Source: Tricholoma matsutake
Taxonomy: Eukaryota; Basidiomycota; Agaricomycetes; Agaricales; Tricholomataceae
DNA: 64,000 nt
Assembly (NCBI GenBank): GCA_026075535.2
Contig: AP026547.1
Span: 2,542,001-2,606,000, forward strand
Direction of reading: 5' to 3'
Shown: positions 23,338 to 34,330 of the stretch, one piece after another
How positions within the stretch are numbered: the first letter of the stretch is position 1
Layout: each line of letters begins with the position of its first letter
Notes under the pieces: model-generated
Seen by the model: only the letters and a program-made list of their open reading frames with translations
Databases searched by the model: none
Told to the model about the DNA's origin: nothing
Position numbers and translations under genes: made by a program

Positions 23338-23346
23338 GAGGGGGGG
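23338..23346 (+). other. Polypurine tract of copia element 2
   Basis: A gagggggg run ends at the base before the 3' LTR, the expected plus-strand primer. Confidence 0.75.
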
Positions 23347-23651
23347 TGTTGAAATTAATCCCTGATGCATGCTGTATACATGAGGCAATACATGCAGCAT
23401 ACACATGTATACATGAGGCGATACATGCAGCATACGCATGTTACTGCGCTTACTGCGCATACATGCGGTAAACACATTCCCGAGTCATGTGACATCCTTA
23501 ATATTATGTATATAAGGAGAACCTGTACCGTAGTAGGAATACAGTGTTCTTACCTCTGCTAACCCTAGCTGTAAGTCTAACTAAACCCCAGGTAGGTTGT
23601 AAGGAACGTGTTGTCTCTTCCCCTGTGCAGCGTATATAGTCTGCTCCAACA
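23347..23651 (+). repeat. 3' LTR of copia element 2
   Basis: 305 bp, identical to 17907-18211 except C at 23435. Confidence 0.95.
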
Positions 23652-23656
23652 TGTAG

Positions 23657-23708
23657 TATAATTTTAACTTCGGATTTCCCTTTGCTAGAGGCTTAGGTTG
23701 CCCTTATA
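23657..23708 (+). repeat. 3' LTR of gypsy element 2, second part
   Basis: 52 bp corresponding to 12252-12303, followed by the gypsy TSD accag and then minisatellite sequence. Confidence 0.92.
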
Positions 23709-23713
23709 ACCAG

Positions 23714-24086
23714 GCCATGAGAGTGTCAGCAGAGGCAATTCCCAATCATGGGAGCACACCATGCACTTGCTGACACCACCCAAAGAGGAAAGTAGCTCAT
23801 CAAAAAAAGCCTTCACTTACAATACTAAATAGTTGTTTTACATACCCACTAACCACAGCATAAATTCCTTAGTTCCTTGGCCTTGGCCATTAAGTTGAAG
23901 TATAGAACCACTTACATCCTGCCATAAAGCATAGAATATTCAGCCTTAGTATCTTTCACATCTATGATAATATTGCTTACCATCTGTGTACACATAACAC
24001 CAGGATTAACCATAGTGTCATTCTGTAATAAACAACAGCACCTACCCACTGATTGTAGCACAAGACATTCCAAATTGGTATAGAGC
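23714..24086. other. Partial minisatellite unit, then plain intergenic DNA
   Basis: The first ~70 bp are a diverged minisatellite copy (ccatgagagtgtcagcagag). No gene seen in the rest. Confidence 0.6.
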
Positions 24087-24604
24087 TAGGGCAAGGCAGG
24101 GATTACCCCTGGGTGTCAAATTTCATACCCTTACCCCTACCCCTGAACATCCTACCCTTGGGGGTAAGAGTATGGAAACATATGAGGGTTGCCAAGGGTA
24201 TGGGAGGGTTTGTCAAGGGTACAAGGGTATGGGAGGGTTTGTCAAGGGTACAAGGGTTTGGCACAAAATCAACATATTTAGAGCAAAATTTATCTGAAAA
24301 GTGTTGATAACTATTGTATTTACTATTAATATCACATATCAATACCTCTTATTAACATATGAAAGCCATTATCATGTTGGACAATCCCAAAATCTGAATT
24401 TAATTGATGAAAATCTTGAATATGAGTCTTTGTAGCTGAAAAAATCAAATGATATTCTTACATAAGCATACCCCTGGCATACCCCTGTACCCTTAGTAAG
24501 GGTACAGGGGTATGCAAGGGTATGAACTTCCAAACCCCTACCCTTAGCCCTCATACCCTTAGCCCAAAAACACAAGGGTATACCCCTACCCCTGCCTTGC
24601 CTTA
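24087..24604. mobile_element. hAT-type MITE, 518 bp, TSD tatagagc
   Basis: Terminal inverted repeats TAGGGCAAGGCAGGG and (complement of right end) TAAGGCAAGGCAGGG. An exact 8-bp TSD lies at 24079-24086 and 24605-24612. TIRs starting TAGGG with 8-bp duplications are typical of hAT elements. The inside is AT-rich flanked by (t)acccctaccctta words and lacks a transposase. A second copy in inverted orientation is at 50197-50685. Confidence 0.85.
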
Positions 24605-24754
24605 TATAGAGCTTTTTATCATAGTGATTGTGCCACTTATATCCTAGTAATGCCCATTAGCAGGCACAGATGTAAGCATATATTGTATGCACTTACCAAC
24701 TATAGATAGACACACCCATGACTAATCAGTATACAAACTGACTGGCACATCACA

Positions 24755-26450
24755 TCATCTCACATTTGCATGATTTATGACTTTACTCAGAACCAGCAAT
24801 ATATCTGGGGGAAAGTTCTGTAAAAGCTGAAAGGTTATTGAACTATAGTCATATCTTGATTCTTGGAAAAGATAAAACACTTTACTCACTTTGAACATCA
24901 ATGATATGAATGTCAAGCACTTGAGAATATCCTCCATGGTATTTGCAACAATTGCAGTGTCGACCCAGAAATTAAGTGATGAGGATGCAAACTCCAGCAG
25001 GCATGTCATCAAAGAAGTCTCAGGCAATAAATGAATGAAATGATTCCCTCCACCTTGGACTAAACCTTGACACAAATGGTGACACCAATTCAGGAATGCA
25101 TACTCTTGGGCTTCAGAATAACACATGCCTTCCATGGGTGGTTGTCTGATAGCTAGGCAATCAGCTGCAGTGTAGAGGTGGTGAGTTGGAGGATCAATGT
25201 ATAAGGCCAATGAACATGACTCTGTTGTCAGAAAGTCTTGCAGTGAGGTATGAACCAGCTTGATAGGTTGTCTATTATCCTCAGGAATCATGAGGATGGC
25301 TTGTATGCCAAGCAACAACTCCAGAATGTCCAAGACTGGAAGGTGAAGAAGAGACCCAAGTTCAGTAATTGACAATGCTTTGGTCAAAAGCATGATGCCA
25401 ATAAGTTGTCGAAAATGAGAATCAGCTGTGAAAATCTGGGGGTAAAGGGGGTCAAGACCAACATGTGTCTCTAATGCTGCAGTGTCAGGTGAGGATCTCT
25501 TCCATGACCAACAAAATCCACCATTGTAGATGCAAAAATAAATGAGCCACAGGATTTCTTAACCAGTTCTTTCAGGACCTGATTTGAAGGCCATGGCTGT
25601 GCATCTGTCATAACCCGATGCCGTTCTTTATATATAGTAGAAAAGAGAGATTGCAAGCATGCTTGAATACCAGCACCAGCATGAAAGCTTTGCAGAGCCA
25701 AGATATATGTTGCAGAGTGATCAAGAGTAACATCGAATGCTATCTGAATGTGTTCCTCAACTCGACTTGTAATAAAGAACCGGAAAGGGAGTCGATGGTC
25801 ATTAATGGCACAAGAAAGGACTTGAAATCTGCAATCAAATTCTTATCATCACACTCATCAAGAGCATCAATGACAATGACAATGGGATGGATGGGTTCCA
25901 CCAAAGCCATAACAGAATCAATCACGAGCTGTCTGAACTGATGCCTGAGTGATTGTTGGATGGTAAGTGGGTCCCTCTCTAAAACACTCTGAATATATGG
26001 CTTTGTGGTCGGGAAGGATGATATGCGAGTGTAGGGAAGAAGTGAGTAATCTTGCTGCGGTCTCCTGCCCCTCAAAGAAAGAAGAAGCTGGCACCAAGTT
26101 TGTTGCTGGCCGCACATTGATCAGCAATGGTCTGCACTATCGCAGATTTCCCAGAGCCAGCTGGACCATTAAGCCAACATATCAGACGATCGCTTCCTTC
26201 ATCGATCCATTTCTCGATGGTTGCAACAATCGCCTCGTGAGTACCTTTCATGCATCCAGCAATGTGATCATTATGATTATACCCAGCATTCGGAACAGGA
26301 TTGAGTGCCTTCGTGAGATCTAGAATGAGGGAATCGTGAATTGTTTAAGCTGATCAATGGAACAGGATTGTTTCTCAGATGCACCAAAGCTATTCAGATG
26401 AATATTCAGGTCTCTGCCAACATTATTGAAGGTGCTGCCATGGATGTTCA
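24755..26450 (-). pseudogene. NACHT-type STAND NTPase (NLR-like) gene, broken
   Basis: Reads right to left. Motifs: FNNVGRDLNIH near 26430; GCMKGTHEAIVATIEKWIDE leading to Walker A GPAGSGKSA near 26145-26175; Walker B IVIVIDALDECDD near 25850-25890; sensor-like FITSRVEEHI near 25760; then a winged-helix-like region (GIMLLTKALSITELG..., 24755-25480) ending in the stop at 24755. Basidiomycetes have many such NACHT proteins, thought to act in non-self recognition and cell death. Damage: a TGA just after SFFL (near 26080; probably former CGA), frame changes near 26020, 25470 and 26330. No WD40 or ankyrin repeats follow. Not expected to work; the family call is firm. Confidence 0.82.
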
Positions 26451-29400
26451 TGTGCATGAGAAAGACCTTGAATTCCACATGCATTGTGCATCAGGAACCA
26501 AGGAGGAAATGATAATATTAGACTATGCTGTACAATATCTGATAAGCTAAATCTTTGGTATAACATGTCCAATTCTTGTACACCCTCTGCTAATGAAAGA
26601 TATAGCACAGTAGAGTTGGCCAATTCCATCAGATCTGCCAGACTGATGGATTTGATCATTGACTGGCATTTATCTATGTATAGGTCAAACCTTGTAATTG
26701 GAACACAAGAAGAAAGGAAAATAGTACCATTTTTGTCCCTTTTCATTCCATTTTTATGAGATATACTTTGTTGTTGTTCAGAAGTTGACTTAGTAAAGTT
26801 GTTGAATTGTTGCCTTACAAATATAATTAACTTAATATTTGTTCATTTGTTTGTCTCATTTCACACAATCTTACATGCTTACTCACACACCCATGTTTAT
26901 TTGTGGCTGAGGTCATGATCAGTTTTTTGCATTTTGTTGAGCTCAAGGGGTTGTGGCTGTGCAGACTCTGTTTTTTGAAACATCCTGAATCTTATACTCT
27001 GACAACAAACCAGCCATATAAAAATGTTGAGTTCAGCTACTGGCAATGTTAGCATTCTATTATCTGTGCACTAGTAGCATTTTGAGTTGTTTGGGTATAT
27101 TTGACTATATAATCCAATTCTGGCAGGTGGACTACAATTAGCTACAAGACTGATGGAATATTTCATAGCTTTTCAGCTCTGCAACATAATTGCAAAACAA
27201 TTATCATGCTTGTCCAATGCTGTCTCAGACTTGTATCAGATGGCCCAAAACTCCAATACTGCTTTAACATTGCAATGTTAGCTCTGGTAGTAAATTACTT
27301 GTAGTATAAAGATAAAAGTATTTAATTATATCTCATTATATAACATTTTGATGACTATTTGTCACTATTGACTGGAAATACCAGCATCTCCACAGTTTCC
27401 TGATGCTGACTTGTTTCGAATTCCTTGTGTATGTGATGCACTGCTAGCTTGAACGCCTCTGAGGCCCTGCTTCTCGATGTGTTCAAACTTCAGTGCTTTC
27501 AGAACTGACCCCGCTTAACATTTTCAACGTCGTGTTACTCCATCGAAGAAGACAATATGATCGATGTGAGCCTGCAGCTTTCTTTATGCCTGTTAGCAGC
27601 CTGTTAGAGCCTGAAACCCTCGAAGTGAAGGTCACAAACGTCTAGTTTACCGTCATTCCTGCTGGCCCCATCCCTATCGGGTATATAGATATACCCCACA
27701 TTTCCGGCGCTCGAACATCAACTCAGTTTAGGACTGCAATTCCGGTCCTCTACGGTAGTCCTGGTATCATCTACCACGCCGTCACCATCTCTCCATTGCT
27801 GAGGCCCATCGTCTAGTATGACGACTGCATCATTCATCGCCCGCCGCCTCGAAGGTGGTCAGTCCCAATGTACACTAACTGTTGAGTGACTCTTCCTCAC
27901 GCGCCGACCGAGGCCCGGCGGGCCCATGTACAATTCTTCAAAGTTGCTCTATATCTCCATCTAGTACGTACACCACCTACGCTTTCGCGGTTTCGCCATC
28001 TTTCCATCTATCATTCAATGGAACGTACAAATAGTGAGACCATTTCGCATGTCCGACTTTTCACTGCCAGGAATATTAACTGGTACCATAATCTCCTTCC
28101 CGTTCATATTGCTAACTGGCTTGCCATCAAATCCCCCCAGAACGGTCTGATTGCGAGTGCGCCAATGAATACCAGGGCGCACTGAGTTTCTTGTTTAAGC
28201 AAGGCTCGGTCCGCTGGATACATTTAACAAATCTGACTCTCGCCCAATTTTTAAGCATATGTCGCGAGATCAACGTAGTTTGTTTTCACTGCCAAGGAAC
28301 ATCCATACTCGTTTCAAAGATTTTCGCATATTTCATGTGGATGATTGGTTTTCAAAATCCTCCGTGTCTTTTCTACGACTACTCGGTCACTCCATACCGT
28401 CGTAAAGGAAGTTCCTTGGCTTCCCAGCACTATCTTCCCAGCCAAGGTCGTCATCCCGTTTCCGAGTCCTCATCGCGGCCAATTGTAATTTCTTGTACCC
28501 CCATCACGTCAATATCCGTCTCCACAGTCTGGCTGGACTTGCGTAGCAACCAATACGGATCTTTCTCGTTACTTCGCGTTCCGTCCCGAGTTATCGCTCA
28601 GATCTCATCCCAACCTCACTTCATGTCATTTGTCATGCTCTTCATGCAGGCCGCTACACGAAGTTGGATATAGTATCAAACCGCTCAGTGAGCAATCTTT
28701 CCGTATGATCTCCATGTGAGAATACTATTTTATGATCATCATTCTATGCCTACGTTCTTCACCCTGGCCAATGATGGAGATGTTATTCGACCAATAGGTG
28801 TGTGTCCCCCCCCCCCCGGATCTCTTCTAGTTCTATTTGAGATTCAATCGCAGTTCTGCACAGCAACAGAGGCTAGACAAACCACTTCTCTTCTTTGTAT
28901 TACGGAAGGTCCTGCGATCGGGAAACCCTCTTGCCAAGTCAAGCATATGATTTATTCTTCAAGACAACATGCGCCACAGAGGAACACATGCTGCGGTGGT
29001 AAGTCGCCGTTTGTTTGACTCTTTTAAGTTGACTTGAGGGTCGTCACTATCCGAAAATTCAACGACTTCCTCAAGACTATTGTCTTGAATCGAACGAAAG
29101 GTGGAAGCAGATGCATTAGTGGGTGTGAGCAGACTCGCCTTCCATCGCACTCTGCTCGCTTCGCTTCAAGAAAATATAAATCGATAACAGAGCGAAAAGT
29201 CATATTCCTTTAAGATCTTTAACCCCTGCTCTCGAGCCTGTCATGGTCATTTCTCCTACTAGGAGACGATCGTGAAAACTGATATCTTTGCTCCAGCTTC
29301 CTGGTCTCGTGGCACTTCAATGATGTCACGGTGGACGCTACTTCAAAAACACATGTCAGACTTACGACTTTGCTCCCCACGTTGTCACCGCTTTCCTCGC

Positions 29401-30298
29401 GCGCTGCAGATCAAACTGCGCTTTCTTACCTGGACCCTGCATACGCTGGCAATATCCGTACTGTCTGGTCTTATCTTATCTAGCCGCAAAATACGCAGCG
29501 AATCATCTCCTGCTACATTCCGATCTCCCTCAGACAAGATGACATGTGTGATTGTGTGTCGACTTTTAAAATTTATTCTTATCCACCCCGACTTTTTATC
29601 GACGGAAGCTTCTAAATTTGATTCCTCGATCGCGCTGTACGTCGTCAGTGGTGGGAGTTGGGATGCTCAAATATCACAAGTTTGGATATAGTTCCTACTT
29701 CGCATACTTTGTTGGTAATAAACACTGAAACTCTTCAGTCTTGGTTTATTCAGGCGCAGGAAAGGTGTGTCGCCTGGAAGTGGGGAATGATCGATGATCG
29801 ATTGGGAAGATGGCTTTTGCACAATGCGATTCCGTCGTCGGAGCAGCTCTGAAAATGATACAGTCGTCGGGACCCTTTAGATAGCGTTGCGATTACTGTG
29901 ATTTTGTGAGAAGGGTGGTTGAGGACTCCACGGCGGAGTCTGGTCCTGACGGTGCTTTTGTGAACCTTTTGGTGATGAAGTGCGCTGCCGATTACAGAAT
30001 TGCATTACTTACTTTCATTAGTTTCTTTACAGGCGATAGAGCTGTCGTAGATGACTAGCCCCTAGCTTTCCACTTACACCACTTTCTTCCTGATTTGCTT
30101 AAGCTACTACAGGCCATACTAACACTGCTGATTTTCAGCTCTCATAAGGATCCCGACGTTCCTTGTGTAGTGCGATCATGAACGGTGCAATCAGTGGCTG
30201 TGCAGTCCACGTAAGCGAGGTTCCAGCTGCTCCGGGTCCGTGACCACTTCTCGGAATTTCACAAACAATTACTCGACGTCTCTTTTATCGCAACCGCG
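26451..30298. other. No confident gene; scattered coding-like patches
   Basis: 26451-27540 is AT-rich without support for genes, although 26484-26746 (minus) may be an upstream part of the NACHT pseudogene. From 27540 base composition shifts to more balanced, CpG-containing sequence like the DUF2415 gene. A start-like ATG at 27819 (MTTASFIARRLE) and open patches at 27886-28185, 28260-28400 and 29290-29850 could be exons or gene debris, but I could not join them into a convincing protein. A 12-C run lies near 28808. Confidence 0.4.
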
Positions 30299-32530
30299 AT
30301 GGCCAGAGACCCTACATTGTTGACTTCGACACCTCCAACAGCAATATCGCCAGTAAAAGTACCTATCGGACATCCGTGAGTAGGACTGTGCATCAACGGG
30401 ATGTCCGTTAACACCGGGTATAGACAACTACGAGACCTCATTGTATGTCCAAGAGAACGGGGCGTCGTAAACTATGTGCAATCCCGCTCAATTGCAGAAC
30501 ATAATCTGAATTCACCGGAGACGGTATGAGGCTGACTTGTGTGTGCGCCACCCTTTGACTCACCTTTGAACTCCTAGCCACCGCGCACTCTTGCCAAACT
30601 TTCATTTATTCCGAACACCCTTACTTCACTTGCAATCGATGGATCAAATGATACACTGCTTGCGGCAGGTGGACAGGGCGCCGAAGTGCACTTATCACAC
30701 CATGCGCCCTCGTCAGGATCGTCTTCTCGTCTTCTCTGGCAACACGAATACTCGATGGGCGGATCCATCAACAACTCGGTGCTACTTACGTCACTGGCGC
30801 TAACCCGGTCCAATCAGAGTAGCATTGAGCCTAGGATTGGGATCAGTAATAATGACTGTACGGTTAAATTCTATGATGTTCCGCTCCGAGCGCAAAACAA
30901 GCGAGTCCTCGATCAAGTGGGTGGTCTGACGCTCGATGTTCCTGTTAATCATTGTACGTGGGAATTTCCCCGTTATTCTATATCATATTCTTCTCGTATT
31001 ACATTTAGCCTCAATATCGCCTGATGGCCAAACGTTGTTGTCCGTGGGCGACTCTTCCAAAGTCTACCTTCACCAGATAACGGGTGGTGCCGCGTTAAGC
31101 TTCACACCAATAAAAACGCTCACCCTGCCTCCGGCCGATCTCCCCCCGTCCATGTTTGCCACATACTCCGTCGCCGCATCATTCTCCACAGCCTTCTCCT
31201 CTAACGGTTCGAAGTACGCAGTGGCGTCTCAGGAAGGCGTGCTAGTGGTATGGGATGTGCGGAGCACGAAGCCGCTAAAGGTATTCCAGACGGATAAGAC
31301 ACGGCTGCCAGCAAGTGGGAATGGCGGCGCGACTGGGTGGCTGTCAGACGAGTTTGGGGATTGGACGAGGGGGGGCGATGGGTGGAGTGTGCGCAACGTT
31401 AAGTTTGGTGGATCAGCCAAGGAAGTGATGACCTTCACGGAGGTTTGTACCCTTCGACTCGTTTGTATCTCTTTGGCGCAATACTGATATTCCATCAGCA
31501 CACCTCTCTGCTACACGTCGTGGACGCACGAACATTCGAGACAGAAGAGATAGTGCAGGTTCCCACCGTGCGCGGGCGCACACCAGCACCAGCTGTGTCA
31601 GAATCCCTCCCTTCACCGCCGCTATCACCGCATCCCAGCCACCGCATATCGTCACCGCTCTCCAACTTCGCAGGACGACATGTCATGTCACCATCCCCTT
31701 CGCCCCCTCCTCCACGACGACATGGACATGTCTCAACCCCACGACGCGCATCACAGCTCGTGCAGGCGCTCGGAGACACCTTCCGCGTCAGCTCGCCGTA
31801 CGCGTACTCTCCCCCGAGCTCGATCTCAGATTCAACGTGGCGCGCACTGCGCATGAGTGGACCGTCCGGTGATATGCCGGAGAGGGAGGATGAGAGGTAT
31901 GATTACGGGGATGTGCTAGTTATCCCGCCATTGGGCGATAGGGGGGTCGAGGCGGATGTACAGGCATTGTTGGGGAGCCATGGAATCCGAGCACGTGCAC
32001 ATACATATACACCTACGCGTCGTGCACGTGTGCGTCAAAGGCAGCAGCATGTTCAAGAGGAGGGGGAGGATGGTGACGGGGAGGACGATAGGGATACGAA
32101 TACGGGCTCGACGCACGCAGACTATGAGTATCTGCCTGTTCCCAGCCCGAGGCACCGTCCTAGTCTGGGGACTGTGCGTGCGAGCAGGCGAGAAGAGGAG
32201 GCGATGGACGTGGACGAACAGGAGGAAGAACGGGACTGTGTGCCCTCGCATATGCCGTCGCGCTCTTCGTCCCCGAGCCCATCCACACATGTCCCTACGT
32301 ATGGCCGTGGGTCGCCCGCAGGTGGGAGGGTAGGATCGCCTGCGGGGAGTGTGGGGAGGAGCAGGTCTGTGGCGCCTCCTCAGGTGACGTATGACGATGA
32401 TCTGGACCTCGCAGGGACGTGTTTCGATCCGAGTGGCCGGTTTTTGTATGTTGCGTCGACGGAGGGTGTGGTGGAGTGGAGTGTGAGAGGCGCGGAGAAG
32501 AAATGGTGGTTTGAGAGTGGGTGGGTGTGA
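30299..32530 (+). CDS. DUF2415/beta-propeller-like protein, 672 aa, five exons, intact
   Basis: Exons 30299-30375, 30424-30523, 30578-30953, 31009-31442 and 31499-32530. The introns are 48-56 nt with GT..AG ends, and the total of 2019 nt is divisible by three with no internal stop. ATG 30299 has G at -3 and +4. The N-terminus has a QLRDLIVCPRERGVVNYV segment. A WD-like propeller follows: SISPDGQTLLSVGDSS, GVLVVWDVRSTKPLKVF near residue 261, WSVRNVKF, and HVVDARTFETEEIV near 334, the signature I associate with fungal DUF2415. Residues about 345-600 are a disordered Ser/Pro/Arg-rich insert with DYEY and MDVDEQEEE acidic patches. The last blade (DLAGTCFDPSGRFLYVAS, near 629) closes the propeller. 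Function is unknown; a scaffold role would be a guess. It is the only intact host gene I can support in the window. Confidence 0.85.
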
Positions 32531-33000
32531 GTTTGGGATTATGATTCCTGCATTTTCCGTTCCTTCTGTTTGTGTCGTACTCTTTCCGCACTCTTTCCGC
32601 ACTGGCCTCTTTCTGGACATCGTCTACATGTACTCTGTATCGATTTGCTCGATTTGTCCTTTGCCTGCATCTCTGTTCAGTCTTGGTCTCATTATCCTCT
32701 CGCTACATGCACGTGTAACTTGCAATTTCCTCTGTATGATATTGTACCACACCTCACTGTCTCGTATGGTTGTACTGGTAGGGTTGATGATATATTTCAC
32801 GGGCTCTCGACGTATAAGGATGTTGCTTGTATGGAGGGCGACAAATGTTCCTTTACATTATGCCGGGCCTCCCGATGAAGCACGCTCTATTGCATGGCGA
32901 GCACACATATCTGCGAACCTCATCCTATTGGAAAGTATTCCGGCGGAATCCTCATCTCTGTCGCCACCAACGGCGCCAAGTCAGCCACCACATTAATCTC
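32531..33000. other. 3' flank of the DUF2415 gene
   Basis: T-rich sequence with no supported gene. It probably holds the 3' untranslated region, then leads into the tandem units. Confidence 0.4.
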
Positions 33001-34330
33001 CTCACGAGTGAACCGGATGATTCAAGCATGTTTCAAGCATGTAGCCCCCCGATCGCGAGCTTGAAGAAACGACAAGAGCGGCTGATCACTGACATGTTGC
33101 AATGAGCCAAATATGATACCTTCTAAACGAGGACACTCCCGAAGGCGTTAGCAGTTTGATAAAAGCGTCGTTCAGAGTCGCGAGCCTCGTAAAGAAAAGT
33201 CCCTTGATGAAGAGTAGCAGAGCAAGGGACGCGTCGTCCAATATAGCTCTAGTTGGATACTCTGTATATTGGTTGGAGGGGTGCGCGGGGGGTGGTTGAA
33301 TGGGATAGGTAATTCGGACCGGCCGTTGGTTACCAAAAGTGCGAGGTGTTTGTATTTGGAGCGACGAGCAAATCGAAGAACTTTGTAAGATCTGCTCCAT
33401 GAATAACCAAAACTCACAAAAATTGAAGAGTCTTGCTGCGGAGGTGACTGCGCTGCTCGGGACTCCCCGACTGATTTCAGCGGAAGAGTACGCTTTTGAA
33501 GATACCAAGTTTGGCGTAAAATCTGCAAGGCAGCTAGCCAACCTGTTATCTACCAGATCAACCATCTTCTCAGCACAGAAAGGAGTTACTGCATGCTTCA
33601 AGCGCGGAGCACCTTTCTCTTCGGAGCAAGCGCGATCGCGAGCCTTTAAGCAACGAAAACAGCGTCTGATCACTGACATTGTTGCAATGGACCAATATAA
33701 TGTCTTCTAAATGAGGACACCTCCCGAGGGTGTTAGCAGTTTGGTGGAATCATCATCAGAATGGCGAGCCTCGTATGGAGGGTAGCAGAGCAAGGGACGC
33801 AGCGAAACCGTCCAATATCGCTCTCGTTGGACACTCTGCATTATTGTTTGAGAGGGTGAAGAGGGGATTTGAATGGAATAGCCGAAAGTACGAGGCATTT
33901 GGGATTTAGAGAACTCTGTAAAATGTGCACCCTTCATGGATAACCAAAGACGGCAAAATTTGTGACATAGTCTTGCTGCGGGGGTGACTGCGCTGCTCGG
34001 GACTCCACCGGATTACCAAGTTCGGCGTGCAGGGCAGCTAGCCAACTGGTCATCTGCCAGATCAACCATCCTCTCACCACAGGAAGGAGTTATTGCATGC
34101 TTCAACAGTATAACTCCTTCCTCTTCCGAGTCAGTCCAAAGTTCACTGACACCATCGCAACGGACCAGCATGACGCCATCCAAACAAGAACAAAGATATT
34201 CCAGCTGTCAGCTAGCAGTAAAGCCCCTGGCAAAGTGTAGCAGAGCGATACACGCAGTGAAGTCGCCCAATACGAAATCGGTTTAGCTTTAGGTGGATGC
34301 TCTGCACTTTGTATGAGGAGGTGCAGAGGA
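33000..34330. repeat. Tandem array of ~0.5-0.6 kb degenerate units
   Basis: The words ctgatcactgacat..ttgcaatg (33080, 33665; variant 34145), ggtgactgcgctgctcggga (33444, 33984) and gtagcagagc (33219, 33783, 34237) recur in the same order, giving two full and two partial copies. In plus translation the units share SLAA(E/G)VTALLGTP and a QLANL(L/W)S-RST segment, so they may descend from a coding exon. I do not recognise it. Confidence 0.6.

Larger units (their letters stand above)
17907..23651 (+). mobile_element. Intact young Ty1/copia element 2
   Basis: 5745 bp with 305-bp LTRs (TGTTG...CCAACA) and TSD tgtag (17902-17906, 23652-23656), inserted in the 3' LTR of gypsy element 2. It has a primer site, one uninterrupted gag-pol frame and a polypurine tract. 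The LTRs differ at a single base (T at 17995, C at 23435). The body is CpG-rich, unlike the decayed elements around it. Everything needed for autonomous transposition appears present. Confidence 0.95.
11878..23708 (+). mobile_element. Ty3/gypsy chromovirus element 2, split by copia element 2
   Basis: Bounded by 426-bp LTRs and the 5-bp TSD accag (11873-11877 and 23709-23713). The ends are TGTAAGGG and CCCTTATA, an almost perfect inverted repeat. Internal order: gag with CCHC knuckle, protease, RT, RNase H, integrase, chromodomain. The 3' LTR is interrupted at 17906 by copia element 2. Without that insertion and its TSD the element is about 6.08 kb. The two LTRs differ at about six positions by eye, all transitions and mostly CG versus CA/TG. 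Not autonomous because of many stops. Confidence 0.92.

Noticed and set aside
24119..24600. Telomere-like accct/ccctta words
   Set aside because: They lie inside a TIR- and TSD-bounded MITE and are irregular, so not an interstitial telomere.
31916..32620. Antisense open frames over the last exon of the DUF2415-like gene
   Set aside because: GC-rich antisense of a well-supported exon; no independent support.
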